A program made the position numbers and the translations under genes. Of a DNA stretch of 64,000 nucleotides, positions 9,901-18,267 are shown piece after piece. The number at the start of each line of letters is the position of its first letter. Position 1 is the stretch's first letter. The notes beneath the pieces are model-generated. The model ran no database searches. It saw nothing but the letters and a program-made list of their open reading frames with translations, and was not told the DNA's origin. The DNA is from Aquabacterium sp. (GTDB lineage: Bacteria > Pseudomonadota > Gammaproteobacteria > Burkholderiales > Burkholderiaceae_C): positions 1 through 64,000 of the forward strand of contig NZ_JAQSDR010000008.1 in assembly GCF_029946005.1 (NCBI RefSeq), in the 5' to 3' direction.

Positions 9901-12900
9901 AGCGGTTTCAATGGCACTGATCTGAGTGGTGTTCATCGCGGCGATCTGGCTGGTGCCAAAGGCGGCGATCTGGGTCGAGGTCATCAACGCGATCTGGTCG
10001 GTCGTCAAGGCACCGACGGAGGCCGTGTTCAAGGCGCGGATGTCGGCCGTGTTCAGGGCGCCGATGTCGGTGGTCTCGATGGCGGCCACTTGCGCGGTGT
10101 TCAGGTTGGCGACCTGGCTGGTGCTCAGGGCGGCAATTTGAACCGTGTTGAAAGCGACAATCTGGTCGGTGGTCAAGGCAGCGATGCCCGCCGTGGTGAT
10201 GGCACGGGTTTCGGCCGTGGTCAGCACGCCGATCTGGTCGGTGGTCAGCGAGGCGATTTGGGCCGTGTTTAGGCTGGCGATCTGGGCCGTGGTCATGGCC
10301 TTCAGGTCGGCCGTTTCAATCGATGAGACCTGGGTCGTTGTCAATGCGCCGACCTGGGTGGTGCTCAGCGCGGCCAGTTGCGTCGAGGTCATGACGGCGA
10401 CTTGGTCGGTCGTCAAAGCGCCGATGGAGGCCGTGTTCAGGGCGCGGATGCTGGCCGTGTTCAGGGCACCGATGTCGGTGGTCTCGATGGCAGCCACCTG
10501 GGCGGTGTTCAGATTCGCGATCTGGCTGGTGCCCAGGGCCGCAACTTGAACCGTGTTGAAGGCGACGATCTGATCCGTGGTCAGGGCAGCGATGCCCGCC
10601 GTGGTGATGGCACGGGTCTCAGCCGTGGTCAACGCGCCCACCTGGTCGGTGGTCAGCGAGGCCACTTGGGCCGTGTTCAGGCTGGCGATCTGGGCCGTGG
10701 TCATGGCCTTCAGGTCAGCGGTTTCAATGGCACTGATCTGAGTGGTGTTCATCGCGGCGATCTGGCTGGTGCCAAAGGCGGCGATCTGGGTCGAGGTCAT
10801 CAACGCGATCTGGTCGGTCGTCAAGGCACCGACGGAGGCCGTGTTCAAGGCGCGGATGTCGGCCGTGTTCAGGGCGCCGATGTCGGTGGTCTCGATGGCG
10901 GCCACTTGCGCGGTGTTCAGGTTGGCGACCTGGCTGGTGCTCAGGGCGGCGATCTGGACGGTGTTGAAGGCGACGATCTGATCCGTGGTCAGGGCAGCGA
11001 TGCCCGCGGTGGTGATGGCACGGGTTTCGGCCGTGGTCAACGCGCCGACCTGGTCGGTGGTCAGCGAGGCCACTTGGGCGGTGTTCAGGCTGGCGATCTG
11101 GGCCGTGGTCATGGCCTTCAGGTCGGCGGTTTCAATGGCGCCGATCTGGTTGGTGTTCATCGCGGCGATCTGCGCCGTGGAGAACGACGCCACTTGCGTC
11201 GAGGTCAAGGCCGCGATCTGGTCCGTGGTCAGTGCGCCGGCCGCTGCTGTGTTCAAGGCGCGGATGTCGGCCGTGTTCAGGGCGCCGATGTCGGTGGTCT
11301 CGATGGCAGCCACCTGGGCCGTGTTCAGCACAGCGACCTGGTTGGTGCCCAAGGCAGAGATCTGGACCGTGTTGAAGGCGACGATCTGGTCGGTGGTCAA
11401 GGCAGCGATGCCCGCCGTGGTGATGGCGCGGGCTTCGGCCGTGGTCAGCACGCCCACCTGATCAGTGGTCAGCGAGGCCACCTGGGCGGTGTTCAGGCTG
11501 GCGATCTGGGCCGTGGTCATGGCCTTCAGGTCGGCAGTTTCAATCGCACCGATCTGGTTGGTGTTCATCGCACCAATCTGTGTCGTCGCGAAAGCAGCCA
11601 CTTGCGTCGAGGTCATGGCCGCGACCTGGTCGGTCGTCAGGGCGCCGACAGCGGCGGTGCTCAATGCCCGAACGTGGGCGGTGTTCAAGGCGCCGATGTC
11701 GGCGGTCTCGATGGCGGCGACCTGGGCGGTGTTCAGCACAGCGACCTGGTTCGTGCCCAAGGCGCTGATCTGGTCAGTGGCCAGTGCCACGATCTGGTCG
11801 GTGGTCAGGGCTGCGACGCCTGCGGTGGTCAGGGCGCGCACGCTGGCCGTGTTCAGCACGGTCACCTGGTCGGTGGTCAGCGAGGCGACTTGGGCCGTGT
11901 TCAAGGCGGCCATCTGTGCGGTCGTCAGGGCCTTCACATCGGTGGTCTCGATGGCGGCGATCTGGTCGGTGCTCATCGCGCCGATCTGGGTCGTGGCGAA
12001 CGCGGCCACCTGGGCCGTGTTCAGGTTCACGACCTGGTCCGTGGTCAGTGCACCGACGGCGGCGGTAGTCAGGGCGCGGATGTCGGCGGTGTTGAGTGCA
12101 CCGATGTCCGTGGTTTCAATGGCGGCCACCTGGGCCGTGTTCAGCACGGCGATCTGGTTGGTGCCCAACGCTGCGATCTGCGCGGTGTTCAGCGCCACGA
12201 TCTGATCGGTGGTCAGGGCGGCGACGCCAGCGGTGTTGATGGCGCGCGCTTCAGCCGTGGTCAACACGCTGATCTGGTCGGTGGTCAGCGAGGCGACCTG
12301 TGCCGTGTTCAACACGGCAATTTGGGCCGTGGTCATGGCCTTCAGGTCGGCGGTTTCGATCGAACTGATCTGGTTCGTGTTCAGTGCGACGACCTGGGTC
12401 GTGGACAGCGCAGCCACTTGCGTGGAGCTCAGCGCAGCGACCTGGTCGGTGGTCAAGGCACCGACGTTGGCGGTGTTCAGGGCGCGGATGGCCGCCGTGT
12501 TCAAGGCGCCGATGTCGGCCGTCTCGATGGCCGCCACCTGGGCGGTGTTGAAGGCTGCGATCTGGCTGGTGCCCAGCCCGCTGATCTGTGTGGTGCTCAG
12601 TGCAACCACTTGATCGGTGGTCAGGGACGTGACCTGGTTGGTGCTCAACGCGGCGGCTTGTGCCGAGGTCAGCACAGAGATCTGGTCAGTGGTCAAGGCA
12701 CCGATGGCGGCTGTTGTCAAGGCTCGCACACTGGCGGTGTTCAGGGCGCCAATGTCGGAGGTTTCAATGGCCGACACCTGGGCAGTGTTCAGCACGGCGA
12801 CCTGGCTGGTGGACATGGCGGCAATCTGCGCAGAGTTCAAAGCCACGATCTGGTCGGTGGTCAGGGCGGCCATGGCCGCGGTGTTCAGGGCGCGAACGTT

Positions 12901-15900
12901 GGCGGTGTTCAAGGCGCCGACCTGGTCGGTGGTCAGCGTCACGATCTGTGCGCTGTTCAGCGTGGCGACTTGCGCTGTGGTCAGGGCGCGCACGTCCAGT
13001 GTCTCGATCGGCGAGACCTGGTTGGTGGTCAAGGCGGCGATCTGGGTGGTGGACAAGGACGCAATCTGCGTCGAAGTCAGGGCCACAATCTGGTCGGTGG
13101 TCAGCGCCGCGATGGCAGCCGTGCTCAAGACCCGCACGTCGGCGGTGGTCAAGGCGCCGATGTCGGCGGTCTCGATGGCGGCGACTTGGTTGGTGTTCAG
13201 CGCGGTGACCTGCGTGGTGGACAGCGACGCGACCTGGGCCGAATTCAACGCCACGATCTGGTCGGTGGTCAACGCGCCAACGGCGGCCGTGCTCAAGGCC
13301 CGAACTTCGCTGGTGGTCAGCACGCCGACTTGGTCGGTGGTCATTGCAGCGGCCTGGGCGGTGTTCAGCACCGCGACCTGGGCGGTGGTCATGACGCGCA
13401 GGTCGGCGGTTTCAATGGCGGCGACCTGGTCGGTCGTCAACACGGCCACCTGGTTGGTGCCCAGCGAGGCCACTTGGGTCGAGCTCAGCGCCACCACCTG
13501 GTCGGTGGTCAGCGCGGCGATGGCGGCGGTGGTCAGGGCCCGAACACTGGATGTGTTCAGGCCGCTGATGTCGCTGGTTTCAATCGACGATGCCTGGGCA
13601 GTGTTCAGGGCGGCGACTTGGCTGGTGCCCAATGCACCGATCTGTGCCGAGTTCAAGGCGACGACCTGGTCGGTGGTCAGCACCGCCACCTGGCTCGTGC
13701 CCAGGGCGGCCACCTGTGTGGTGCTCAAGGCGCCGATCTGGTCGGTCGTCAGGCCTGTGACCGCCACCGAATTCAGCACGCGGATGCTGGCCGTGTTCAA
13801 GGCACTGATGTCGGTCGTCTCGATCGACGACACCTGGGTGGAGGTCAGCGCAGCCACTTGCGAGGTGGACAGGGCGGCCACTTGGGCCGAGTTCAGCGCC
13901 ACGATCTGGTCGGTCGTCAGTGCGCCTGCGGCAGCGGTGCTCAGGGCGCGCACGTCCGCGGTGTTCAGGACCGAGATCTGGTCGGTTGTCAGGGCGGCCA
14001 CTTGCGCCGTGTTCAGCGCAGCGGCCTGAGCGGTGGTCAGCACGCGCAAGTCGGTGGTTTCAATGGCGGCCACCTGGTCGGTGGTCAGCGCGGCGACTTG
14101 GCTGGTGCTCAGCGAGGCGACCTGGGTTGAGGACAGTGCCGCGATCTGGTCAGTGCTCAAGGCGCCCACGGCGACCGTGTTGAACGCGCGGATGTTGGCG
14201 GTGTTCAGGGCGCTGATGTCGGTCGTCTCGATGGCCGAGACCTGGTTCGACGTCAGGGCGGCGACCTGGTTGGTGCCCAGGGCGGCAACCTGGGCCGAGT
14301 TCAGTGCCGCGATCTGGTCCGTGGTCAGCGCGGCAATGCCTGCGGTGGTCAAGGCCCGCACATCGGCGGTGTTCAGTGCGCCGATCTGGTCCGTGGTCAA
14401 GGCAGCCACTTGCGCCGTGTTGAAGACGGCGACCTGGGCGGTGGTCATCACGCGCAGATCAGCCGTTTCAATGGCGGCGATCTGGTCGGTGCGCAGTGCG
14501 GCGACCTGGTTGGTGGCCAGCGCGGCGACTTGGGCCGAACCCAAGGCGACGACTTGATCAGTCGTCAAGGCATTGATGGCGGCGGTGGTGAGGGCGCGGA
14601 TGCTGGCGGTGTTCAGCGCACCAATGTCGCTGGTGTCAATGGCCGACACTTGGGCTGTGTTCAAAGCGCCCACCTGGGTCGTGCCCAGGGCGGCAATCTG
14701 TGCGGTGTTCAGCGCGACGATCTGGTCGGTCGTCAGGGCGGCCACGCCAGCGGTGGTCAGCACACGCACCGCAGCGGTGGACAGAGTACCGATCTGGTCG
14801 GTGGTCAGCGATGCCAACTGGGCGGTGTTGAACGCGGCCACTTGCGCGGTGTTCATGGCGGCCAGGTCGGCGGTTTCGATGGCCGACACCTGCGTCGTGT
14901 TCAGCACGGCAACCTGGTTGGTGGCCAAGGCAGCCACTTGGGACGAGCTCAGGGCCGCGATCTGATCAGTGGTCAACGCGGCCACGGCGGCCGTCGTCAA
15001 GGCCCGCATGCTGGCGGTGTTCAGGGCGCTGATGTCGCTGGTGTCGATCGACGACACCTGGGCGGTGTTCAGGGCGGCCACTTGGGTGGTCACCAGGGCA
15101 GCGATCTGCGCGGTGTTCAGGGCCACGATCTGATCGGTGGTCAGGGCTCTCACAGCGGCGGTGCTCAGGGCCCGCACATCGGAGGTTGTCAAGACCCCGA
15201 CCTGGTCGGTGGTCAAGGCGGCCACATGGGCGGTGTTGAACGCGGCCACCTGGGCGGTGGTCATCATGGCCACGTCGGTGGTTTCGATGGCGGCGATCTG
15301 GTCGGTGGTCAGCGCGGCGATCTGGGTGGTGGCAAAAGCAGCCACTTGCGACGACGTCAGGGCGACCATTTGGTCGGTGGTCAGCGCGGCCACGGCGGCG
15401 GTGTTCAGCGCGCGGATGTCGGCGGTGTTCAAGGCTCCGATGTCGGCGGTGTCAATGGCCGAAATCTGGCGCGTGTTCAGGGCAGAGACCTGGGTGGTGC
15501 TCAAAGCGGCGATCTGCACCGTGGTCAAGGCCACGATCTGATCGGTGGTCAAGGCGGCCACGCCCGCCGTCGTGATGGCGCGGGTTTCGGCGGTGGTCAG
15601 TGCGCCGACCTGTTCGGTGTTCAGCGACGAGATTTGGGCCGTGGTCATGGCGGCAATCTGCGCGGTGGTCAGTGCGCGCAGGTCCACCGTGTCGATCGCG
15701 GCGATCTGGTTGGTGTTCAGGGCCGTGATCTGGTTGGTCGCCAGCGAGGCCAGCTGCGCTGAATTCAGCGCCACGATCTGGTCGGTGGTCAGTGCGCCCA
15801 CCGCGGAGGTGGTCAACACTCGGATGGCGGCTGTGTTGAGCGCGCCAATGTCGGTGGTCTCGATGGACGAGACCTGCGCGGTGTTCAGCACGGCCACTTG

Positions 15901-16149
15901 GCTCGTACTCAGCGCCGACAGGTGCGCGGTGTTCAGTGCCACGACGTGGTCGGTCGTCAGGGCGGTCACCGCCGCGGTGGTCAGCGCCCGGATGTCGGCG
16001 GTCTCAATGGCTTCGATCTGTGCTGTCGTCAGCGCGGCGATTTGGGCTGTGTTGAACAGCGCCCAGTCCGCGGTAGAAAGGTTGACGATCGATTGGGTCG
16101 AAAGTGCCGCGATCTGCGTGGTGGACAGCAGTGGAATCAACGAAGCCAT
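6943..16149 (-). CDS. Giant octapeptide-repeat protein, paralogue B, with calcium-binding-like C-terminal domain (3068 aa)
   Basis: The start is an ATG at 16149 with AAGGGG (16158-16163) 8 nt upstream. The N-terminus reads MASLIPLLSTTQIAALSTQS, matching paralogue A. Residues of about 5-2790 consist of roughly 348 octads such as IVALNTAQ, again with the 17-octad register marked by IETTD and IETAD units. From about residue 2800 the style changes to a domain beginning PIVLDLNGDGVHTNS and containing DRNHDGSINDGTELFG, DSNQDGKITATD and DGNGDGITNAGE. These are EF-hand/dockerin-like D-x-[DN]-x-D-G loops of the kind found near the C-termini of large RTX-type exoproteins. A Ser/Thr/Ala-rich linker follows, and the chain ends in DKQNNLLI. 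No Sec signal peptide is visible, so C-terminal type I secretion is plausible, but no transporter gene lies nearby. The RTX nonapeptide GGxGxDxLx was not seen. Confidence 0.88.
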   Translation of the reverse strand: MASLIPLLSTTQIAALSTQSIVNLSTADWALFNTAQIAALTTAQIEAIETADIRALTTAAVTALTTDHVVALNTAHLSALSTSQVAVLNTAQVSSIETTDIGALNTAAIRVLTTSAVGALTTDQIVALNSAQLASLATNQITALNTNQIAAIDTVDLRALTTAQIAAMTTAQISSLNTEQVGALTTAETRAITTAGVAALTTDQIVALTTVQIAALSTTQVSALNTRQISAIDTADIGALNTADIRALNTAAVAALTTDQMVALTSSQVAAFATTQIAALTTDQIAAIETTDVAMMTTAQVAAFNTAHVAALTTDQVGVLTTSDVRALSTAAVRALTTDQIVALNTAQIAALVTTQVAALNTAQVSSIDTSDISALNTASMRALTTAAVAALTTDQIAALSSSQVAALATNQVAVLNTTQVSAIETADLAAMNTAQVAAFNTAQLASLTTDQIGTLSTAAVRVLTTAGVAALTTDQIVALNTAQIAALGTTQVGALNTAQVSAIDTSDIGALNTASIRALTTAAINALTTDQVVALGSAQVAALATNQVAALRTDQIAAIETADLRVMTTAQVAVFNTAQVAALTTDQIGALNTADVRALTTAGIAALTTDQIAALNSAQVAALGTNQVAALTSNQVSAIETTDISALNTANIRAFNTVAVGALSTDQIAALSSTQVASLSTSQVAALTTDQVAAIETTDLRVLTTAQAAALNTAQVAALTTDQISVLNTADVRALSTAAAGALTTDQIVALNSAQVAALSTSQVAALTSTQVSSIETTDISALNTASIRVLNSVAVTGLTTDQIGALSTTQVAALGTSQVAVLTTDQVVALNSAQIGALGTSQVAALNTAQASSIETSDISGLNTSSVRALTTAAIAALTTDQVVALSSTQVASLGTNQVAVLTTDQVAAIETADLRVMTTAQVAVLNTAQAAAMTTDQVGVLTTSEVRALSTAAVGALTTDQIVALNSAQVASLSTTQVTALNTNQVAAIETADIGALTTADVRVLSTAAIAALTTDQIVALTSTQIASLSTTQIAALTTNQVSPIETLDVRALTTAQVATLNSAQIVTLTTDQVGALNTANVRALNTAAMAALTTDQIVALNSAQIAAMSTSQVAVLNTAQVSAIETSDIGALNTASVRALTTAAIGALTTDQISVLTSAQAAALSTNQVTSLTTDQVVALSTTQISGLGTSQIAAFNTAQVAAIETADIGALNTAAIRALNTANVGALTTDQVAALSSTQVAALSTTQVVALNTNQISSIETADLKAMTTAQIAVLNTAQVASLTTDQISVLTTAEARAINTAGVAALTTDQIVALNTAQIAALGTNQIAVLNTAQVAAIETTDIGALNTADIRALTTAAVGALTTDQVVNLNTAQVAAFATTQIGAMSTDQIAAIETTDVKALTTAQMAALNTAQVASLTTDQVTVLNTASVRALTTAGVAALTTDQIVALATDQISALGTNQVAVLNTAQVAAIETADIGALNTAHVRALSTAAVGALTTDQVAAMTSTQVAAFATTQIGAMNTNQIGAIETADLKAMTTAQIASLNTAQVASLTTDQVGVLTTAEARAITTAGIAALTTDQIVAFNTVQISALGTNQVAVLNTAQVAAIETTDIGALNTADIRALNTAAAGALTTDQIAALTSTQVASFSTAQIAAMNTNQIGAIETADLKAMTTAQIASLNTAQVASLTTDQVGALTTAETRAITTAGIAALTTDQIVAFNTVQIAALSTSQVANLNTAQVAAIETTDIGALNTADIRALNTASVGALTTDQIALMTSTQIAAFGTSQIAAMNTTQISAIETADLKAMTTAQIASLNTAQVASLTTDQVGALTTAETRAITTAGIAALTTDQIVAFNTVQVAALGTSQIANLNTAQVAAIETTDIGALNTASIRALNTASIGALTTDQVAVMTSTQLAALSTTQVGALTTTQVSSIETADLKAMTTAQIASLNTAQIASLTTDQIGVLTTAETRAITTAGIAALTTDQIVAFNTVQIAALSTSQVANLNTAQVAAIETTDIGALNTADIRALNTASVGALTTDQIALMTSTQIAAFGTSQIAAMNTTQISAIETADLKAMTTAQIASLNTAQVASLTTDQVGALTTAETRAITTAGIAALTTDQIVAFNTVQVAALGTSQIANLNTAQVAAIETTDIGALNTASIRALNTASIGALTTDQVAVMTSTQLAALSTTQVGALTTTQVSSIETADLKAMTTAQIASLNTAQIASLTTDQIGVLTTAETRAITTAGIAALTTDQIVAFNTVQIAALSTSQVANLNTAQVAAIETTDIGALNTADIRALTTTLVGALTTDQIAVMTSTQLAALATSQVAALNTAQVAAIETADLKAMTTAQIAGLTTTQVASLTTDQIGVLTTAEARALTTAGIAALTTDQIVALNTAQINALASTQVAALTTAQVVAIETTDIGALTTANIRALTTAGVAALTTDQVAALSTTQIGALSTSQISALNTTQISSIETTDLKAMTTAQIAGLNTAQVASLTTDQIGVLTTAEARAFTTVGIAALTTDQIAALNTTQIGALSTSQIAALTTAQVAAIETTDIGALNTADIRALTTAGLAALTTDQIVAMTSTQISAFATSQIGSLTTNQIAAIETSDLRLMTTAQVAAFNTAQVTSFGTDQIAALTTAQVVALTTTNVAALTSTEVQAFDTVAMQALTSTQVAALNTHAIASLDTADIQTFSTADIRAMTTVQISNLNTEAVAAFTTAQFHELTTTQMQSFTTDQIVALETTDLAALSMSQSVAFTSTQIGAMTGAQVDALISASPIVLDLNGDGVHTNSAAHGNRFDLNATGATSQHGWTSSGDGLLVMDRNHDGSINDGTELFGTGTVLANGQRAGDGYAALRELDSNQDGKITATDATFKDLQVWVDGNGDGITNAGELKTLASLGIIELDLGAKTGTEIDNGNLLGLVSGYKTSDGATHDMADVWFSKEVASTTTTATTIPVDDANLHTTVQASAAATATGAAGEDGTKPATPLAVSAHDVLSDRGEDLLAGQADSNASHATLNVASVTHHDLPLVPIDHTQLIDDKQNNLLI
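7775..16137 (-). repeat. Tandem octad repeat array of paralogue B (about 348 units, 408-bp super-period)
   Basis: The array of 24-bp coding repeats is uninterrupted. A typical super-repeat runs VAAIETTD, IGALNTAD, IRALNTAA, VGALTTDQ, then further octads to VAVLNTAQ, 17 in all, before the next VAAIETTD. A second IET-type octad occurs at position 8, so the acidic octads alternate at spacings of 7 and 10. Confidence 0.85.
9272..10950 (-). repeat. Recent 816-bp tandem duplication (two super-repeats) within paralogue B
   Basis: The segment 9272-10134 reappears at 10088-10950 at an offset of exactly 816 bp (2 x 408). Reading both copies, I found no mismatch until the boundaries at about 9271/10087 and 10135/10951. 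Elsewhere neighbouring super-repeats differ at many positions, so this is a recent in-frame duplication or conversion event. Confidence 0.85.
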
Positions 16150-16526
16150 AAATCAAACCCCTTGGGTAAATCACAGTGAAAAGCGGCTTCGGGGGCTCTA
16201 AAAAAAACGCCAACCAGCCGCTTAACAAAAAAACTTGTTAGATCTGTCTGGAGGCTAAATCCGGGACCTGGCCTCCAAAGCTCGAATAAGCCGGGGCATT
16301 CAGAACCGATTTCAGCCCGCGAGATTCTTCAAGTCATCCTCGGACTTATCGGCGCGGGCTAAATAGACTGAAGGCGAGGGATGCTCGTCAGGGGTGGCGA
16401 AGAGCGCGGTCACACGGCTGCGCGTGAACTCCATCACGGAGTCCGCTTATCCCAAATGCTGAGACTTGATGTTTCTGCGGGGTAAACGGCGCGAGTCCGT
16501 CTACTTTTTAACGGCTGAACGCAGAA
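16150..16526. other. Intergenic region and leader upstream of the 3068-aa gene; inverted repeats
   Basis: This 377-bp interval separates murI from the giant gene, both on the minus strand. It holds an 8-bp inverted repeat (16181-16188 with 16216-16223) in the presumed 5' leader, flanking a run of eight A on the plus strand. A second 8-bp pair (16314-16321 with 16353-16360) encloses an inner 5-bp pair (16331-16335 with 16343-16347). The last bases carry the AAGGGG site for the giant gene. I recognise no known riboswitch and no clear promoter hexamers. The second structure overlaps a possible small ORF (16312-16434). Confidence 0.5.
16312..16434 (-). CDS. Possible 40-aa small ORF (hypothetical)
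   Basis: An ATG at 16434 opens a 40-codon frame ending in TGA at 16312. The product starts MEFTRSRVTALFATPDEHPS and ends DDLKNLAG. About three quarters of its third codon positions are G or C, in line with real genes here, and an in-frame stop lies just upstream. No strong ribosome-binding site is visible and I recognise no family. It could instead be a chance frame over a structured leader. Confidence 0.2.
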   Translation of the reverse strand: MEFTRSRVTALFATPDEHPSPSVYLARADKSEDDLKNLAG

Positions 16527-17372
16527 TTACGGGAATACGCTGACTGGGGTATGCAGGTGCAGCCAACGGGCGGCCACTTGGGCCAGATGAGGCGCCGATC
16601 CGCTGGTCCACAGTTGAGTGGTGGGCTGGGCGTTCGGGTCAACATGGCGGGGCAACTCGGCGCTGACACGTTGCGTTTGACGCGATACGGCCCGAGCTGT
16701 GTCGATGATGCGAACGTGCGGCCCCAATGCTCTTTGAAACAGCGGCGCCACAAACGGGTAGTGGGTGCAACCGAGCACCACCGTGTCGACATCGGCTTCG
16801 CGCAAAGGTTGGGAAAAGGCCTCGACCAGCGCCCGCAAGGCCGGACTGTCCAGTTGACCCGCCTCGATCTCTTTGGCCAGCCCAGGGCAGGGCTGCGGCA
16901 CGATCAGGGCGGCTTGCCCGTGAACTTCAATCAAGCGTTTAAATTTGTCACTGGCCAGCGTGCCGGGTGTGGCCAGCACGCCGATGCGCTTGTTGGTCGA
17001 CAAGGCGACCGCTGGCTTGACACCCGGTTCAACCCCCACGATGGGCACCTGCGGCCAGCGTTGGCGCAGGGTGTGCACCGCCATGGCCGTGGCCGTGTTG
17101 CAGGCCACGACGATGACTTGCGCACCCTGGCTCAGCAAAAACGCGCTGATCGCTAGCGCGCGGCCGGCGATGAAGGCGTCGTCGCGCTCGCCATATGGGG
17201 CGTTGCCCGAGTCCGCTATATATAAGAGCTGCGCGAAGGGCATGTGCTGCCGCAGATCTTTTAGCACCGACAACCCGCCCAAACCCGAGTCGAACAGCCC
17301 AATGCGCAATCCTTCACCAAGAGAGGTGTCCGGGGGCATCAAGGCAGTAGGCACAATGTCGGGTTGGGTCAT
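16527..17372 (-). CDS. murI: Glutamate racemase MurI
   Basis: The product converts L-glutamate to D-glutamate for peptidoglycan precursor synthesis in the cytoplasm. The family signatures are present in order: GLFDSGLGGLSVL near the N-terminus, DSGNAPYG, the first catalytic cysteine motif ACNTATA, and the second, GCTHYPF. I place the start at the ATG at 17372 (281 aa, close to the usual 270-290). An in-frame TTG at 17423 would add 17 residues that look unlike the family. An AGAGGA lies 13 nt upstream of the chosen ATG, rather far. The gene is divergent from etfB. The C-terminus ends VSVFP. Confidence 0.95.
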   Translation of the reverse strand: MTQPDIVPTALMPPDTSLGEGLRIGLFDSGLGGLSVLKDLRQHMPFAQLLYIADSGNAPYGERDDAFIAGRALAISAFLLSQGAQVIVVACNTATAMAVHTLRQRWPQVPIVGVEPGVKPAVALSTNKRIGVLATPGTLASDKFKRLIEVHGQAALIVPQPCPGLAKEIEAGQLDSPALRALVEAFSQPLREADVDTVVLGCTHYPFVAPLFQRALGPHVRIIDTARAVSRQTQRVSAELPRHVDPNAQPTTQLWTSGSAPHLAQVAARWLHLHTPVSVFP

Positions 17373-17409
17373 GTGAATGCTATTTTCCTCTGAATAGAGG
17401 GGGTAAGCG

Positions 17410-17439
17410 CTGTCCGAACCCAAGAAGTCGCGCTAGAAT
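17410..17439 (+). promoter_or_regulatory. Weak sigma70-like promoter candidate for etfBA
   Basis: A TAGAAT (17434-17439) resembles a -10 box. The -35 position has only CTGTCC (17410-17415), spaced 18 bp. It lies in the divergent murI/etfB interval, about 65 bp upstream of the etfB start. Assigned by eye only. Confidence 0.25.
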
Positions 17440-17504
17440 CGAACGATCGTGCTTTTTTAAGCATGTCTCTTATCAATATTCCTCATGACGCAGGAGAACA
17501 CCGC

Positions 17505-18254
17505 ATGAAGGTTCTGGTTCCGGTCAAACGTGTTGTTGACTACAACGTGAAAGTCCGTGTGAAGTCTGATGGTTCTGGCGTGGACATCGCCAACGTCAAG
17601 ATGAGCATGAACCCTTTCGACGAAATCGCCGTCGAAGAGGCCACGCGCCTCAAAGAAAAAGGCATCGTCACTGAAATCATCGCCGTCTCGGTGGGCGTGA
17701 CCCAGTGCCAGGAAACCCTGCGCACGGCCATGGCCATTGGCGCAGACCGCGGCATCCTGGTCGAAACGACCGACGACGTGCAACCCCTGGCCGTGGCCAA
17801 GATCCTGGCGGCCCTGATCGCCAAGGAAAAGCCCGACCTGATCATCCTCGGCAAGCAAGCCATCGATGACGACAGCAACCAGACCGGCCAGATGGTCGCC
17901 GCCCTGGCCAACCTGCCACAAGGCACGTTCGCCTCGAAGGTGGAAGTCGCTGGTGGCAAGGTCAACGTGACCCGTGAAGTCGATGGTGGTCTGGAAACCG
18001 TGTCGCTGAGCCTGCCGGCCGTGATCACGACCGACCTGCGCCTGAACGAGCCCCGCTACGTCACGCTGCCGAACATCATGAAGGCCAAGAAGAAGCCGCT
18101 TGAAACCCTCAAGCCTGCCGATCTGGGTGTCGACGTGACTTCGCGCATCAAAACCCTGAAGGTTTCTGAGCCTCCCAAGCGCTCCGCCGGCATCAAGGTG
18201 CCCGACGTTGCCACGCTGGTGAGCAAGCTCAAGAACGACGCCAAAGTGATCTGA
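17505..18254 (+). CDS. etfB: Electron transfer flavoprotein subunit beta
   Basis: This is the beta subunit of the heterodimeric ETF, which takes electrons from acyl-CoA dehydrogenases and passes them to ETF:ubiquinone oxidoreductase. The chosen start gives [17 protein letters not shown] (249 aa, typical length), with AGGAG 8 nt upstream. A frame opening at 17463 would add 14 unconserved residues. Conserved segments are [14 protein letters not shown] and the AMP/ETF-beta signature around [19 protein letters not shown]. It is followed after 13 bp by etfA, so the two form one transcription unit. Confidence 0.97.
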   Translation: MKVLVPVKRVVDYNVKVRVKSDGSGVDIANVKMSMNPFDEIAVEEATRLKEKGIVTEIIAVSVGVTQCQETLRTAMAIGADRGILVETTDDVQPLAVAKILAALIAKEKPDLIILGKQAIDDDSNQTGQMVAALANLPQGTFASKVEVAGGKVNVTREVDGGLETVSLSLPAVITTDLRLNEPRYVTLPNIMKAKKKPLETLKPADLGVDVTSRIKTLKVSEPPKRSAGIKVPDVATLVSKLKNDAKVI

Positions 18255-18267
18255 GGAGACAACAACC

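Noticed and set aside
6943..16149. RTX toxin
   Set aside because: No GGxGxDxLx nonapeptides and no acyltransferase or HlyB/HlyD genes adjacent. Only EF-hand-like loops are seen near the C-terminus.
17373..17423. Upstream TTG start for murI
   Set aside because: It would add 17 residues not typical of glutamate racemases. The ATG at 17372 gives the normal length.
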